From: Flavobacterium pallidum
Lineage (GTDB): Bacteria > Bacteroidota > Bacteroidia > Flavobacteriales > Flavobacteriaceae
Assembly (NCBI RefSeq): GCF_003097535.1
Contig: NZ_CP029187.1
Span: 2,790,001-2,854,000 of the forward strand
Length of the DNA stretch: 64,000 bases
Direction of reading: 5' to 3'
Shown: piece after piece, positions 25,723-33,703 of the stretch
Layout: each line of letters begins with the position of its first letter
Numbering within the stretch: position 1 is the stretch's first letter
Notes under the pieces: model-generated
Told to the model about the DNA's origin: nothing
The model's input: only the letters and a program-made list of their open reading frames with translations
The model's database searches: none
Made by a program: the position numbers and the translations under genes

Positions 25723-25767
25723 CAAATGTATCTGCCTAATGTTAAGTTAATGTTAACTTAATATTAA
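25723..25767 (-). promoter_or_regulatory. Candidate Pho box and promoter of the DUF47-PiT operon
   Basis: On the minus strand three consecutive 11-bp direct repeats, TTAATATTAAG (25767-25757), TTAACATTAAC (25756-25746) and TTAACATTAGG (25745-25735), end 4 bases before a consensus -7 element TACATTTG (25730-25723). No TTG lies at the -33 position. The 11-bp period is that of PhoB and PhoP binding sites, and TTAACA is the Bacillus subtilis PhoP core. The repeats also create a 20-bp palindrome (25742-25761). Phosphate-starvation activation of this operon is my inference. Confidence 0.65.
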
Positions 25768-25809
25768 CCATTTAACAGATTGGAATTTTCAATATTGATT
25801 ATTGAAAAC

Positions 25810-25839
25810 TTTGCGGTTTCAATCGATTTCGTAATTTAG
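25810..25839 (+). promoter_or_regulatory. Probable promoter of the acyl-CoA carboxylase gene
   Basis: TTTG at 25810-25813, an 18-base spacer and TAATTTAG (one mismatch to TAnnTTTG) at 25832-25839, 37 bases before the ATG. Confidence 0.45.
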
Positions 25840-25875
25840 CATTCCTATAAATACCTCATAAACCAATATTTCCTG

Positions 25876-27504
25876 ATGGATATCAATTTCAATAAGAACG
25901 AAGACCACAACAGGCTTCTGTTATCTGATTTAAAGCAAAAATTCGCAAAAGTAAGACTCGGTGGCGGCGAAAAAAGGATTGAAAAACTTCATTCTGAAGG
26001 CAAGATGACCGCCCGCGAACGCATCGATTATTTATTGGATGACAAAGCCAAAAGTATTGAAATTGCTGCTTTTGCAGGTGACGGCATGTATACAGAACAT
26101 GGTGGCTGCCCTTCAGGAGGTGTGGTGGTTAAAATCGGTTATATTAAAGGAAAGCAATGCATTGTAGTCGCCAATGATGCCACGGTTAAAGCGGGTGCCT
26201 GGTTTCCTATAACCGGAAAGAAAAACCTGCGCGCACAGGAAATTGCGATTGAAAACCGTTTACCTATTATATATCTCGTAGACAGCGCCGGAGTATACCT
26301 CCCGATGCAGGATGAGATTTTTCCCGACAAAGAGCATTTCGGGCGCATATTCAGGAATAATGCCGTGATGAGCAGCATGGGGATTACGCAGATTGCAGCC
26401 GTTATGGGAAGTTGCGTCGCAGGAGGTGCTTATCTTCCGATTATGAGCGATGAAGCCTTAATCGTGGATAAGACCGGAAGTATTTTCCTTGCAGGGAGTT
26501 ATCTCGTAAAAGCGGCTATCGGCGAAAGTATTGACAATGAGACGCTTGGAGGTGCTACAACCCATTGTGAGATTTCGGGCGTGACCGATTATAAAGCCAA
26601 AGACGATAAGGATGCTTTGGACAAAATCAAAAATATCGTTTCTAAAATCGGTGATTTTGATAAAGCGGGTTTTAACCGTGAAAAACCGGCGAAACCGGCA
26701 AAAGATGAAAACGAGATTTATGGCATCTTGCCAAAAGCCCGTAATGAACAATATGACATGATGGAAATCATCGAGCGTTTGGTTGACCATTCCGAGTTTG
26801 AAGCTTATAAAGATGGTTACGGACAAACGATCATTACAGGTTATGCCCGCATTGATGGCTGGGCAGTCGGGATTGTGGCAAACCAACGTAAAGTCGTGAA
26901 GTCCAAAAAAGGCGAAATGCAGTTCGGCGGGGTCATTTATTCGGATTCTGCAGACAAGGCCACACGTTTTATAGCCAACTGCAACCAAAAGAAGATACCG
27001 CTTGTATTTATTCAGGACGTGACCGGTTTTATGGTCGGTTCAAAATCCGAGCATGGCGGGATTATTAAAGACGGTGCGAAAATGGTAAATGCTGTTTCGA
27101 ATTCGGTTGTGCCTAAGTTTACAGTGATTGTCGGAAATTCTTATGGTGCCGGAAATTATGCGATGTGCGGAAAAGCTTACGACCCGAGATTGATTTTTGC
27201 TTGGCCCAGCGCAGAACTGGCCGTTATGGGCGGCACGCAGGCAGCTAAAGTCCTGATGCAGATCGAAGCCTCCTCATTAAAATCAAAAGGTGAAATTGTC
27301 GACGAGAAAAAAGAACAGGAATTGTTCGATAAAATCAAGGCTCGCTATGATGCCCAGGTATCCCCTTATTACGCAGCTTCAAGGATCTGGACCGACGGCA
27401 TCGTTGATCCAATCGACACGCGGACCTGGATTTCGATGGGGATTGAAGCGGCAAACCACGCTCCTATCCAAAAACCTTTTAACCTTGGCGTAATCCAGGT
27501 TTAA
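25876..27504 (+). CDS. Acyl-CoA carboxylase, carboxyltransferase (beta) subunit
   Basis: 542 residues. The protein transfers CO2 from carboxybiotin to an acyl-CoA. The N-terminal crotonase-like domain has GGGEKRIEKLHSEGKMTARERI and the oxyanion segment CVAGGAYLP; the C-terminal domain has FIQDVTGFMVGSKSEHGGIIKDGAKMV and GNSYGAGNYAMCGKAYDPR, followed by AWPSAELAVMGG. The overall build is closest to methylcrotonoyl-CoA or propionyl-CoA carboxylase beta subunits; the FMVGSKSEHGGIIKDGAK form favours the methylcrotonyl group (leucine breakdown), but substrate choice is uncertain. The biotin-carrying alpha subunit is not adjacent. Confidence 0.9.
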   Translation: MDINFNKNEDHNRLLLSDLKQKFAKVRLGGGEKRIEKLHSEGKMTARERIDYLLDDKAKSIEIAAFAGDGMYTEHGGCPSGGVVVKIGYIKGKQCIVVANDATVKAGAWFPITGKKNLRAQEIAIENRLPIIYLVDSAGVYLPMQDEIFPDKEHFGRIFRNNAVMSSMGITQIAAVMGSCVAGGAYLPIMSDEALIVDKTGSIFLAGSYLVKAAIGESIDNETLGGATTHCEISGVTDYKAKDDKDALDKIKNIVSKIGDFDKAGFNREKPAKPAKDENEIYGILPKARNEQYDMMEIIERLVDHSEFEAYKDGYGQTIITGYARIDGWAVGIVANQRKVVKSKKGEMQFGGVIYSDSADKATRFIANCNQKKIPLVFIQDVTGFMVGSKSEHGGIIKDGAKMVNAVSNSVVPKFTVIVGNSYGAGNYAMCGKAYDPRLIFAWPSAELAVMGGTQAAKVLMQIEASSLKSKGEIVDEKKEQELFDKIKARYDAQVSPYYAASRIWTDGIVDPIDTRTWISMGIEAANHAPIQKPFNLGVIQV

Positions 27505-27510
27505 GTGCAA

Positions 27511-29136
27511 ATGAAAAAAACGGTTGTCATATTATTCTTGATTTTCAGCATCGGCAAAAGCTTCCCGCAACAGGCTTTTACACGTAAAGATTCCCTTCGT
27601 GGCGGATTGCGCTTTGAAAGGACCTGTTTTGATGTACAGCGTTACGACATCAGTATCCGCATCAACCCAACCGAAGGATCATTGACCGGATTTAATGATA
27701 TTAGCTTTAAAACCATTGATAATACTTCCAAAATACAACTCGACCTTTTTGATAATATGGCTGTCGATAGTATCGTATGGAACAAGCAAAAACTGCATTA
27801 TAAAAGGGAATTCAACGCTGTTTTTATTGATTTTCCAACACAAATTTTAAGAAATTCCTTCCAAAAAATCAGTTTTTGTTATTCGGGAAAGCCGACCGTA
27901 GCAGTACATGCCCCATGGGATGGCGGATTTGTATTCACAAAAGATGGTGGTGGGAAAGACTGGATTGCGAGCGCCGTCCAGGGAACAGGTGCGAGCCTTT
28001 GGTATCCGTGCAAGGATTCGCAATCAGACGAACCAGACAACGGCGCAACCATAAAAGTGGCGGTCCCAAATGGTTTGATGAATGTTTCAAACGGAAGGCT
28101 TATCGGTTCAGAAGACCTCAATGATGGTTATACGCGCTGGGACTGGGAAGTGAAAAATCCGATCAACAGTTATGACATTTCAATAAATATTGGTGATTAC
28201 GTTCATTTTGGCGAAAATTACAAAGGTCTCGATTTAGATTACTATGTCCTTCGGGAAAATGAGCAGATGGCCAGGAAGCATTTCGAACAGGTAAAGCCGA
28301 TGATGGATTGCTTCCAGAGTAAATTCGGTACGTATCCTTTCGTTGAAGACGGCTATAAATTGGTCGATACGCCGTATCTCGGAATGGAGCACCAAAGTGC
28401 CGTCGCTTACGGGAATAAATATAAGATGGGTTATCTTGGCAACGATTTATCCGGAACAGGAATCGGGCTGACGTTTGATTTCATTATCATCCATGAAAGT
28501 GGGCATGAGTGGTTTGGCAACAGCATCACTTCTTCAGATATTGCAGATATGTGGATCCATGAAGGTTTTACAAATTATAGCGAATCCGTTTATATAGAAT
28601 GTACACAAGGCTATGACAAAGCGGTAAAATACCTGAACGGAATAAAAAATAAGATTAAAAATACGGAGCCTGTAATCGGGCATTTCGATGTCAATAATGA
28701 AGGTTCCGTTGACATGTACCCAAAGGGCGCCTGGCTTGTAAATACCATACGAAGCATAATCAATGATGATAAAAAATGGTGGAAAATATTGCTTGATTAT
28801 TCCCTTGCCTTCCGGCATAAAATTATCGATACTGAAACTGTCGAAAAATTCTTCAGTGAAAAAAGCGGTTTTAACCTGAAGCCTGTTTTTGATCAATATT
28901 TACGTCATACGAAATATCCCGTTTTAGAACTCCGCAAAAACAAACGAAAACTTGAATATCGCTGGAAAACTGATGTGGCTGGCTTTGAAATGCCTTTTGA
29001 GATGGATTTAAATGGCAAAACCATCAGGCTCAAAGCAACGAATGAATGGGCGATGTCAAAATTCAGGATAAAGTCCACAAGAGATTTTAAAATCCTCACA
29101 GATCGGTTCCTTATTTCTGTTGAGCGCTCAAACTGA
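27511..29136 (+). CDS. Exported M1-family metallopeptidase
   Basis: 541 residues with a signal peptide (MKKTVVILFLIFSIGKSFPQQ). A GTG two codons upstream is in frame, but the ATG precedes the signal peptide directly. The gluzincin site is HESGHEWFGN with His328, Glu329, His332 and third ligand Glu351 in WIHEGFTNYSE. The usual GAMEN substrate loop appears as GMEHQS. The C-terminal helical domain of long M1 enzymes is absent, as in other short Bacteroidetes members. It starts right after the carboxylase stop (6 bases), so they share a transcript, with no obvious functional link. Confidence 0.9.
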   Translation: MKKTVVILFLIFSIGKSFPQQAFTRKDSLRGGLRFERTCFDVQRYDISIRINPTEGSLTGFNDISFKTIDNTSKIQLDLFDNMAVDSIVWNKQKLHYKREFNAVFIDFPTQILRNSFQKISFCYSGKPTVAVHAPWDGGFVFTKDGGGKDWIASAVQGTGASLWYPCKDSQSDEPDNGATIKVAVPNGLMNVSNGRLIGSEDLNDGYTRWDWEVKNPINSYDISINIGDYVHFGENYKGLDLDYYVLRENEQMARKHFEQVKPMMDCFQSKFGTYPFVEDGYKLVDTPYLGMEHQSAVAYGNKYKMGYLGNDLSGTGIGLTFDFIIIHESGHEWFGNSITSSDIADMWIHEGFTNYSESVYIECTQGYDKAVKYLNGIKNKIKNTEPVIGHFDVNNEGSVDMYPKGAWLVNTIRSIINDDKKWWKILLDYSLAFRHKIIDTETVEKFFSEKSGFNLKPVFDQYLRHTKYPVLELRKNKRKLEYRWKTDVAGFEMPFEMDLNGKTIRLKATNEWAMSKFRIKSTRDFKILTDRFLISVERSN

Positions 29137-29212
29137 CGGTTAATAAGTTATTCATAACTCCGCTTTCCAGGATTTCAAATCCGTTTCATTAATCTTTAAC
29201 TTTAAAAGAAAA

Positions 29213-29611
29213 ATGAGCGCAAGAGACCAATTCCTGACCGCATTCCGGGGTGAAATGCAGGGAACCGTGAACGCACAATCGTCGGCCGATGAGCTTTTCC
29301 AGAACGAAACCTTAAGGCCCATACTGAAACTCCAGAACGATCTTTTTTTGGAAGTTTTCCGGAATTACATCACCAAAAGCAAAACCGATTTCTATCATTT
29401 CAGCGTCGAAAAGAAACTTCATTTTATCGAGCACAGCATACAGCGTGACATCAAGTTCAGGAATTCGCTTAAAGGCATCGTCATCGCGCTTTTCACTGCA
29501 GAGGAATACATCCGCTATATTCAGAACTCTTCAGACTTAAATAAACGTATGATGTCAATGCTCATCGAAAGGCTGAAAAACCAGGTACAGTTATTTGAAC
29601 TGCAGGTTTAA
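29213..29611 (+). CDS. Conserved flavobacterial protein, unknown function
   Basis: 132 residues, soluble, predicted all-helical. Recognisable conserved phrases are FQNETLRPILKLQNDLF (about 29-45), the basic helix around KKLHFIEHSIQRDIKFRN and the closing NKRMMSMLIERLKNQVQLF. Homologues in the family are often given the label glyoxalase, but none of the metal ligands or beta-alpha-beta units of a glyoxalase is visible, so I would not use that name. TAACTTTA shortly before the start is one base off a -7 element. It appears monocistronic. Confidence 0.72.
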   Translation: MSARDQFLTAFRGEMQGTVNAQSSADELFQNETLRPILKLQNDLFLEVFRNYITKSKTDFYHFSVEKKLHFIEHSIQRDIKFRNSLKGIVIALFTAEEYIRYIQNSSDLNKRMMSMLIERLKNQVQLFELQV

Positions 29612-29812
29612 ATGACAAGTCCCCAATAGCAATTGTAACCTACCGACATTGGAATTTGAAATTTAAAATTTTTATCCATTTTCAGATCATAAATTATCGT
29701 TTTATTAATCTTTCATAAATATTAATTCCATTCTGATAATAATGCGAGTTAGTTGGTGAAAAACTTATGATTCTTATTTATTTTCACTATAATTGTTAAA
29801 CAAAACACTTAT

Positions 29813-30526
29813 ATGAAAGAAGAATATTTTAAATGGTATTCCCCAAACCTGAGCCGTGAAATTGAAATGCTTGTTTTCGGGCATGCCGGATATCCCGTAA
29901 TCCTCTTTCCGACCTCCATGGGAAGCTATCATGAAAACCGCGACCAGGGATTGATTGAATCTGCCCAATGGTATATCGAGCAGGGGCTGATCCAGATTTT
30001 CTGCCCGGGAAGCATCGATAAGGACAGTTTTTACAACAAGAAGATTCATCCCGTACACCGGATCCAGAACCATGGCTGGTATGACAAAATGATCTGCCAT
30101 GAAATCGTGGAGCGCGTCAGGAACAATACTCCAGCGGGCAAGGTGGCTATGGCAGGTTGCAGTTTCGGCGGGTTCCATGCGGCCAATTTTGCTTTCCGCC
30201 ACCCGGGTTATGTAAGCCACATGTTTTCGATGAGCGGCGCTTTCAGTATCAAAAGCTTCATGGATGGTTTTCACAATGATGACGTATTTTTTAACAGCCC
30301 TGAAGATTACCTGTACGGATTAAATGACCATGAACTCTGGAACATGGACATCGTATTGGGAACGTCCAACCTGGATGTCTGCCTGGATTCCAACCTGAAG
30401 TTGAGTAAAGTCCTGAGCAGCCGTGATGTTGATCACTGGCTCGATATCCGCAGGGACCGCATGCACGACTGGCCGGTCTGGCGCGAAATGTTTCCGCACT
30501 ATTTATCAAGAATCAAATTCAAATAA
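29813..30526 (+). CDS. Putative serine esterase, first gene of the amidoligase cluster
   Basis: 237 residues without signal peptide. The alpha/beta hydrolase nucleophile elbow is AGCSFGG with Ser117, preceded by an oxyanion region near FPTSMGSYHE. A late Asp-His pair is present in SRDVDHWLDIRRDRMHDWPVWREM, where the last His probably completes the triad. The form is that of the small EstD/FrsA-like putative esterase group. It starts a run of genes with 18-, 81- and 49-base gaps: esterase, ATP-grasp, GCS2-type ligase and glutamine amidotransferase. That context suggests release or trimming of an amide- or ester-linked metabolite made by the neighbours. Confidence 0.82.
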   Translation: MKEEYFKWYSPNLSREIEMLVFGHAGYPVILFPTSMGSYHENRDQGLIESAQWYIEQGLIQIFCPGSIDKDSFYNKKIHPVHRIQNHGWYDKMICHEIVERVRNNTPAGKVAMAGCSFGGFHAANFAFRHPGYVSHMFSMSGAFSIKSFMDGFHNDDVFFNSPEDYLYGLNDHELWNMDIVLGTSNLDVCLDSNLKLSKVLSSRDVDHWLDIRRDRMHDWPVWREMFPHYLSRIKFK

Positions 30527-30544
30527 CACAAATATCATAGGTCC

Positions 30545-31495
30545 ATGAAAAAAATCGGAATACTATTTGGGATGGAAGACACTTTCCCGCAGGCTTTTAT
30601 AGACAAAGTGAATTCAAAAGGTGAAAAAGGCATTGTTGCCGAAGCCGTTTCGATTGACAAGGTCGTACAGAACAAAGGTGGCGAATATGCCGTAATCATC
30701 GACAGGATTTCACAGGATGTGCCTTTTTACAGGGCATACCTTAAAAATGCCGCACTGACAGGAACCAACGTCATCAACAATCCATTCTGGTGGAGCGCCG
30801 ATGATAAATTCTTCAACAATTGCCTTGCAGATACGTTGGGTGTGCCCTTACCAAATACCGTGATCCTGCCTTCTGCGGAACATCCAACCGATACTACGGG
30901 GAAATCATTCCGCAACCTTGCCTACCCTATGGATTGGGAATCAATCTTCAATTATATTGGATTCCCGGCGTATATGAAACCGTATGCGGGTGGCGGGTGG
31001 AAAAATGTGTATCGCCTGGAAAATAAGGAAGAGTTTTGGGAAAAGCATCGTGAAACCGGTCAATTGGTGATGTTGTTACAGGAAGAAATTGTTTTCGAAT
31101 CGTATTTCCGGGTGTATTGCCTTGGCGGAAAAGCCGTAAGGATTATGCCGTATGAACCAAGGAATCCGCACCATTTGAGATATGTTGTGGAAAACCCGGT
31201 GACTGATAAAAAGTTACTGGCTACTATTAAGGATTATACGCTCAGGCTGTGCAAAGGTTTGGGTTATGATTTCAACACGGTGGAATTTGCCGTACGCGAT
31301 GGCATTCCGTACGCGATTGATTTCGGGAATCCGGCGCCGGATGCGGAATACACTTCTGTTGGGCAGGAAAATTTCGACTGGGTTGTTGAAGAAGCCGCAA
31401 AGATGGCGATTGCAGCCGCCAAAAAGCACAAAGACGGGCAAATGAACCTGACGTGGGGTACTTTCATCAAGGATTCCGCGGCCGCAGCGAAATAA
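30545..31495 (+). CDS. ATP-grasp ligase 1
   Basis: 316 residues, cytoplasmic. The ATP-grasp core has the phosphate-binding Lys145 in YMKPYAGGGWKNVY, the adenine-binding QEE at 179-181, and the C-terminal magnesium site with Glu247 in NTVEFAV, Asp259 and Asn262 in AIDFGNPAPD. Enzymes of this fold join a carboxylate to an amine, thiol or hydroxyl through an acyl-phosphate. The residues around 80-100 (NPFWWSADDKFFNN) are the dimer/loop region typical of glutathione-synthetase-like relatives. The substrate is unknown. It is cotranscribed with the esterase upstream. Confidence 0.85.
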   Translation: MKKIGILFGMEDTFPQAFIDKVNSKGEKGIVAEAVSIDKVVQNKGGEYAVIIDRISQDVPFYRAYLKNAALTGTNVINNPFWWSADDKFFNNCLADTLGVPLPNTVILPSAEHPTDTTGKSFRNLAYPMDWESIFNYIGFPAYMKPYAGGGWKNVYRLENKEEFWEKHRETGQLVMLLQEEIVFESYFRVYCLGGKAVRIMPYEPRNPHHLRYVVENPVTDKKLLATIKDYTLRLCKGLGYDFNTVEFAVRDGIPYAIDFGNPAPDAEYTSVGQENFDWVVEEAAKMAIAAAKKHKDGQMNLTWGTFIKDSAAAAK

Positions 31496-31506
31496 GAATA
31501 GATTAT

Positions 31507-31540
31507 CGGATTTTTAGATTTTTAGATGTCTGAAAATCCG
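31507..31540. repeat. AT-rich inverted repeat between ligase genes
   Basis: CGGATTTTTAGA (31507-31518) and TCTGAAAATCCG (31529-31540) are complementary at 11 of 12 positions. The surrounding 31497-31557 repeats the phrases TTTTTAGAT and CTGAAAATC. It could form an RNA hairpin inside the operon message or be a simple repeat. Confidence 0.6.
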
Positions 31541-31576
31541 GCAATCTGAAAATCTTAAGATCCAAAAACAAGACCA

Positions 31577-32689
31577 ATGAAAAGAAAATTACCCGTTTTT
31601 ACACTCGGAGTTGAAGAAGAATACCAGATTATCGATCCGGAATCAAGGGATTTACGATCGCACCTGTCGAAAATTGTAGATGGTGCCAAGATTTTCCTGA
31701 ACGAGCAGGTCAAGGCCGAAATGCACCAGTCTGTCGTCGAAGTGGGTACGAATATCTGTAAAAGCGTCAAGGAAGCGAAAGATGAAATCCAGCATCTGCG
31801 CGGGAAAATCGTAGAATTGGCCGACAAGCAAAACCTCGTCGTCGGTGGTGCCGGAACACATCCATTTTCGCGTTGGCAGGACCAGCCAATTACCGATGAT
31901 CCGCGTTATCACAATATCGTAAATGAATTACAGGATGCCGCTCGCTCGAACCTTATTTTCGGGATGCATTGCCACGTCGGGATTGAAAACCGCGAAATCG
32001 GATTGCAACTGATGAACCAGGCGTGTTATTTCCTGCCGCATATTTTTGCGCTTTCGACGAATTCTCCGTTTTGGGAAGGCAGGAAAACCGGTTATAAATC
32101 GTTCCGGACAAAGGTTTTTGACAAATTTCCAAGGACAGGGCTTCCGGAATATTTTGATTCGGTTTCTGCTTATGACAATTATCTGGAGACTTTAGTCAAG
32201 ACCAATTGCATCGACAATCCGAAGAAAATCTGGTGGGATTTAAGGCTGCATCCGTTTTACGATACCATCGAATTCCGCATTTGCGACATGAGCCTGACCG
32301 TCGAGGAAACAATGTGTATTGTCGCATTAATCCAGGCTATTGTTGCCAAATTGTATAAGCTGACGATGCAGAATACGAGTTTCAACATTTACAGGCTGGC
32401 GTTGATTAAGGAAAATAAATTCCGTGCCGCACGTTATGGTATCGACAACCACATGATTGATTTCGGTTTGCAGAAAGAAGTCGAAACCAAGATGCTGATC
32501 CTGGAACTGCTCGAATTTGTTGATGATGTAGTAGATGAATTGGGATCACGCGACGACATCAATTATGTACACGAAATCATGAAAAATGGTACCGGTGCCG
32601 ACAAACAATTGGCTGTTTATGAACAAAATAACGGTGATTTTACCAAAGTTGTTGATTTTATCACGTCTGAATTTACAAAAGGATTGTAG
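31577..32689 (+). CDS. GCS2-type carboxylate-amine ligase (YbdK-like)
   Basis: 370 residues of the glutamate-cysteine ligase type 2 family, related in fold to glutamine synthetase. LGVEEEYQIID at 10-20 supplies the metal-binding glutamates, CHVGIEN (about 132-138) and DLRLHPFYDTIEFRICDM (about 222-239) the others, and HQSVVEVGTN the N-terminal strand. E. coli YbdK has weak glutamate-cysteine ligase activity, but the biological substrate in this family is mostly unknown. Here it sits between an ATP-grasp ligase and a glutamine amidotransferase, which suggests successive peptide or amide bond formation on one small molecule. Confidence 0.9.
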   Translation: MKRKLPVFTLGVEEEYQIIDPESRDLRSHLSKIVDGAKIFLNEQVKAEMHQSVVEVGTNICKSVKEAKDEIQHLRGKIVELADKQNLVVGGAGTHPFSRWQDQPITDDPRYHNIVNELQDAARSNLIFGMHCHVGIENREIGLQLMNQACYFLPHIFALSTNSPFWEGRKTGYKSFRTKVFDKFPRTGLPEYFDSVSAYDNYLETLVKTNCIDNPKKIWWDLRLHPFYDTIEFRICDMSLTVEETMCIVALIQAIVAKLYKLTMQNTSFNIYRLALIKENKFRAARYGIDNHMIDFGLQKEVETKMLILELLEFVDDVVDELGSRDDINYVHEIMKNGTGADKQLAVYEQNNGDFTKVVDFITSEFTKGL

Positions 32690-32738
32690 CGATATTCATA
32701 TCTTTGCAATTATTTGACAATTTCTTAAAGAGGATAGC

Positions 32739-33569
32739 ATGACGGACCAAACGATTAAAATTGCCATTTTAGACATGTATAACGGCGAACCGAACCAGGG
32801 AATGCGCTGTATCATTGACATCATCAACCGTTTCAGCAATATTGTTACCTTTAAGGTTTTTGACGTAAGGGGAAAAGCCGAGTTTCCTGATATTAAGAAA
32901 TTTGACATTTACATTTCTACCGGAGGACCGGGAAATCCCCTGGAAGGCGATGGCATTTGGGATAAGAAATATTTTGAATTGATCGATTCGCTGACGCTTT
33001 GGAACAAGGAAAACGAAATCAGGAAACACGTTTTATTCGTTTGCCATTCCTTCCAGATGGCTTGTAAACATTTCAGGCTAGCCGAAATTACGAAAAGAAA
33101 ATCGACATCATTCGGTATCATGTCCGTGCACAAAACCGCTGATGGTATTGACGACCCGCTTTTTGACGGTTTGCCAAACCCATATTATGCAGTCGATTCC
33201 CGCGATTATCAGGTGGTACAGCCAAAGCTTGAAGTATTTTCTGAAAACGGCGCACAAATCCTTTCCCTTGAAAAAATCCGGGACCATGTAGATTATGAAA
33301 GGGCGATTATGGCTGTACGTTTTACGCCGTATTTTGTAGGGACACAATTTCATCCTGAAGCCGATCCAATCAGTTATATTGCCAACCTTAAGAACAAGGA
33401 ACGACGCGATAAGATCATTGCATTGAAAGGAAAATCCAAATTCCGCGACATGCTTGAAGATTTGCTCGATGAAGACAAGATTTACAAAACCAATGAAACG
33501 GTAATTCCAAATTTCCTTCGGATTGCCATCAACGACCTCATGCGGAGCAAACGAATGCTTTCGAATTAA
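32739..33569 (+). CDS. Class I glutamine amidotransferase domain protein
   Basis: 276 residues. The triad is complete: nucleophile Cys102 in VCHSFQM, and His205 with Glu207 in GTQFHPEAD. STGGPGNP at 60-67 is the oxyanion loop. A C-terminal extension of about 60 residues (from 215) is helical and basic. Class I glutaminase domains release ammonia from glutamine for an attached or partner synthetase, or act as gamma-glutamyl hydrolases. No synthetase domain is fused, so either a neighbouring ligase receives the ammonia or the protein cleaves gamma-glutamyl products. TATCTTTG at 32699-32706 resembles an internal -7 element. A terminator follows. Confidence 0.88.
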   Translation: MTDQTIKIAILDMYNGEPNQGMRCIIDIINRFSNIVTFKVFDVRGKAEFPDIKKFDIYISTGGPGNPLEGDGIWDKKYFELIDSLTLWNKENEIRKHVLFVCHSFQMACKHFRLAEITKRKSTSFGIMSVHKTADGIDDPLFDGLPNPYYAVDSRDYQVVQPKLEVFSENGAQILSLEKIRDHVDYERAIMAVRFTPYFVGTQFHPEADPISYIANLKNKERRDKIIALKGKSKFRDMLEDLLDEDKIYKTNETVIPNFLRIAINDLMRSKRMLSN

Positions 33570-33587
33570 ATCCTGATAATCATCATA

Positions 33588-33634
33588 AAAATTCAGTACA
33601 TCACTTCAGATAAGGGTTTGTACTGAATTTTTTA
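33588..33634 (+). terminator. Terminator of the first amidoligase operon
   Basis: AAAATTCAGTACA (33588-33600) pairs with TGTACTGAATTTT (33619-33631) across an 18-base loop, followed by T-rich sequence. It closes the esterase to amidotransferase operon. Confidence 0.8.
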
Positions 33635-33654
33635 TTTAAGGGAAAACCCTGAGT

Positions 33655-33682
33655 TTTGAAAGGTTGCAATCACTTAGTTTTG
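33655..33682 (+). promoter_or_regulatory. Probable promoter of the M4 peptidase gene
   Basis: TTTG at 33655-33658, a 16-base spacer (slightly short) and TAGTTTTG at 33675-33682, matching TAnnTTTG, 21 bases before the ATG. This supports separate transcription of the protease from the ligase genes around it. Confidence 0.5.
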
Positions 33683-33703
33683 AAGAAATAAAACTACAGC
33701 ATC

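Noticed and set aside
29213..29611. Naming the small conserved protein a glyoxalase
   Set aside because: No metal ligands or glyoxalase beta-alpha-beta units can be seen; the label seems to be inherited from databases.
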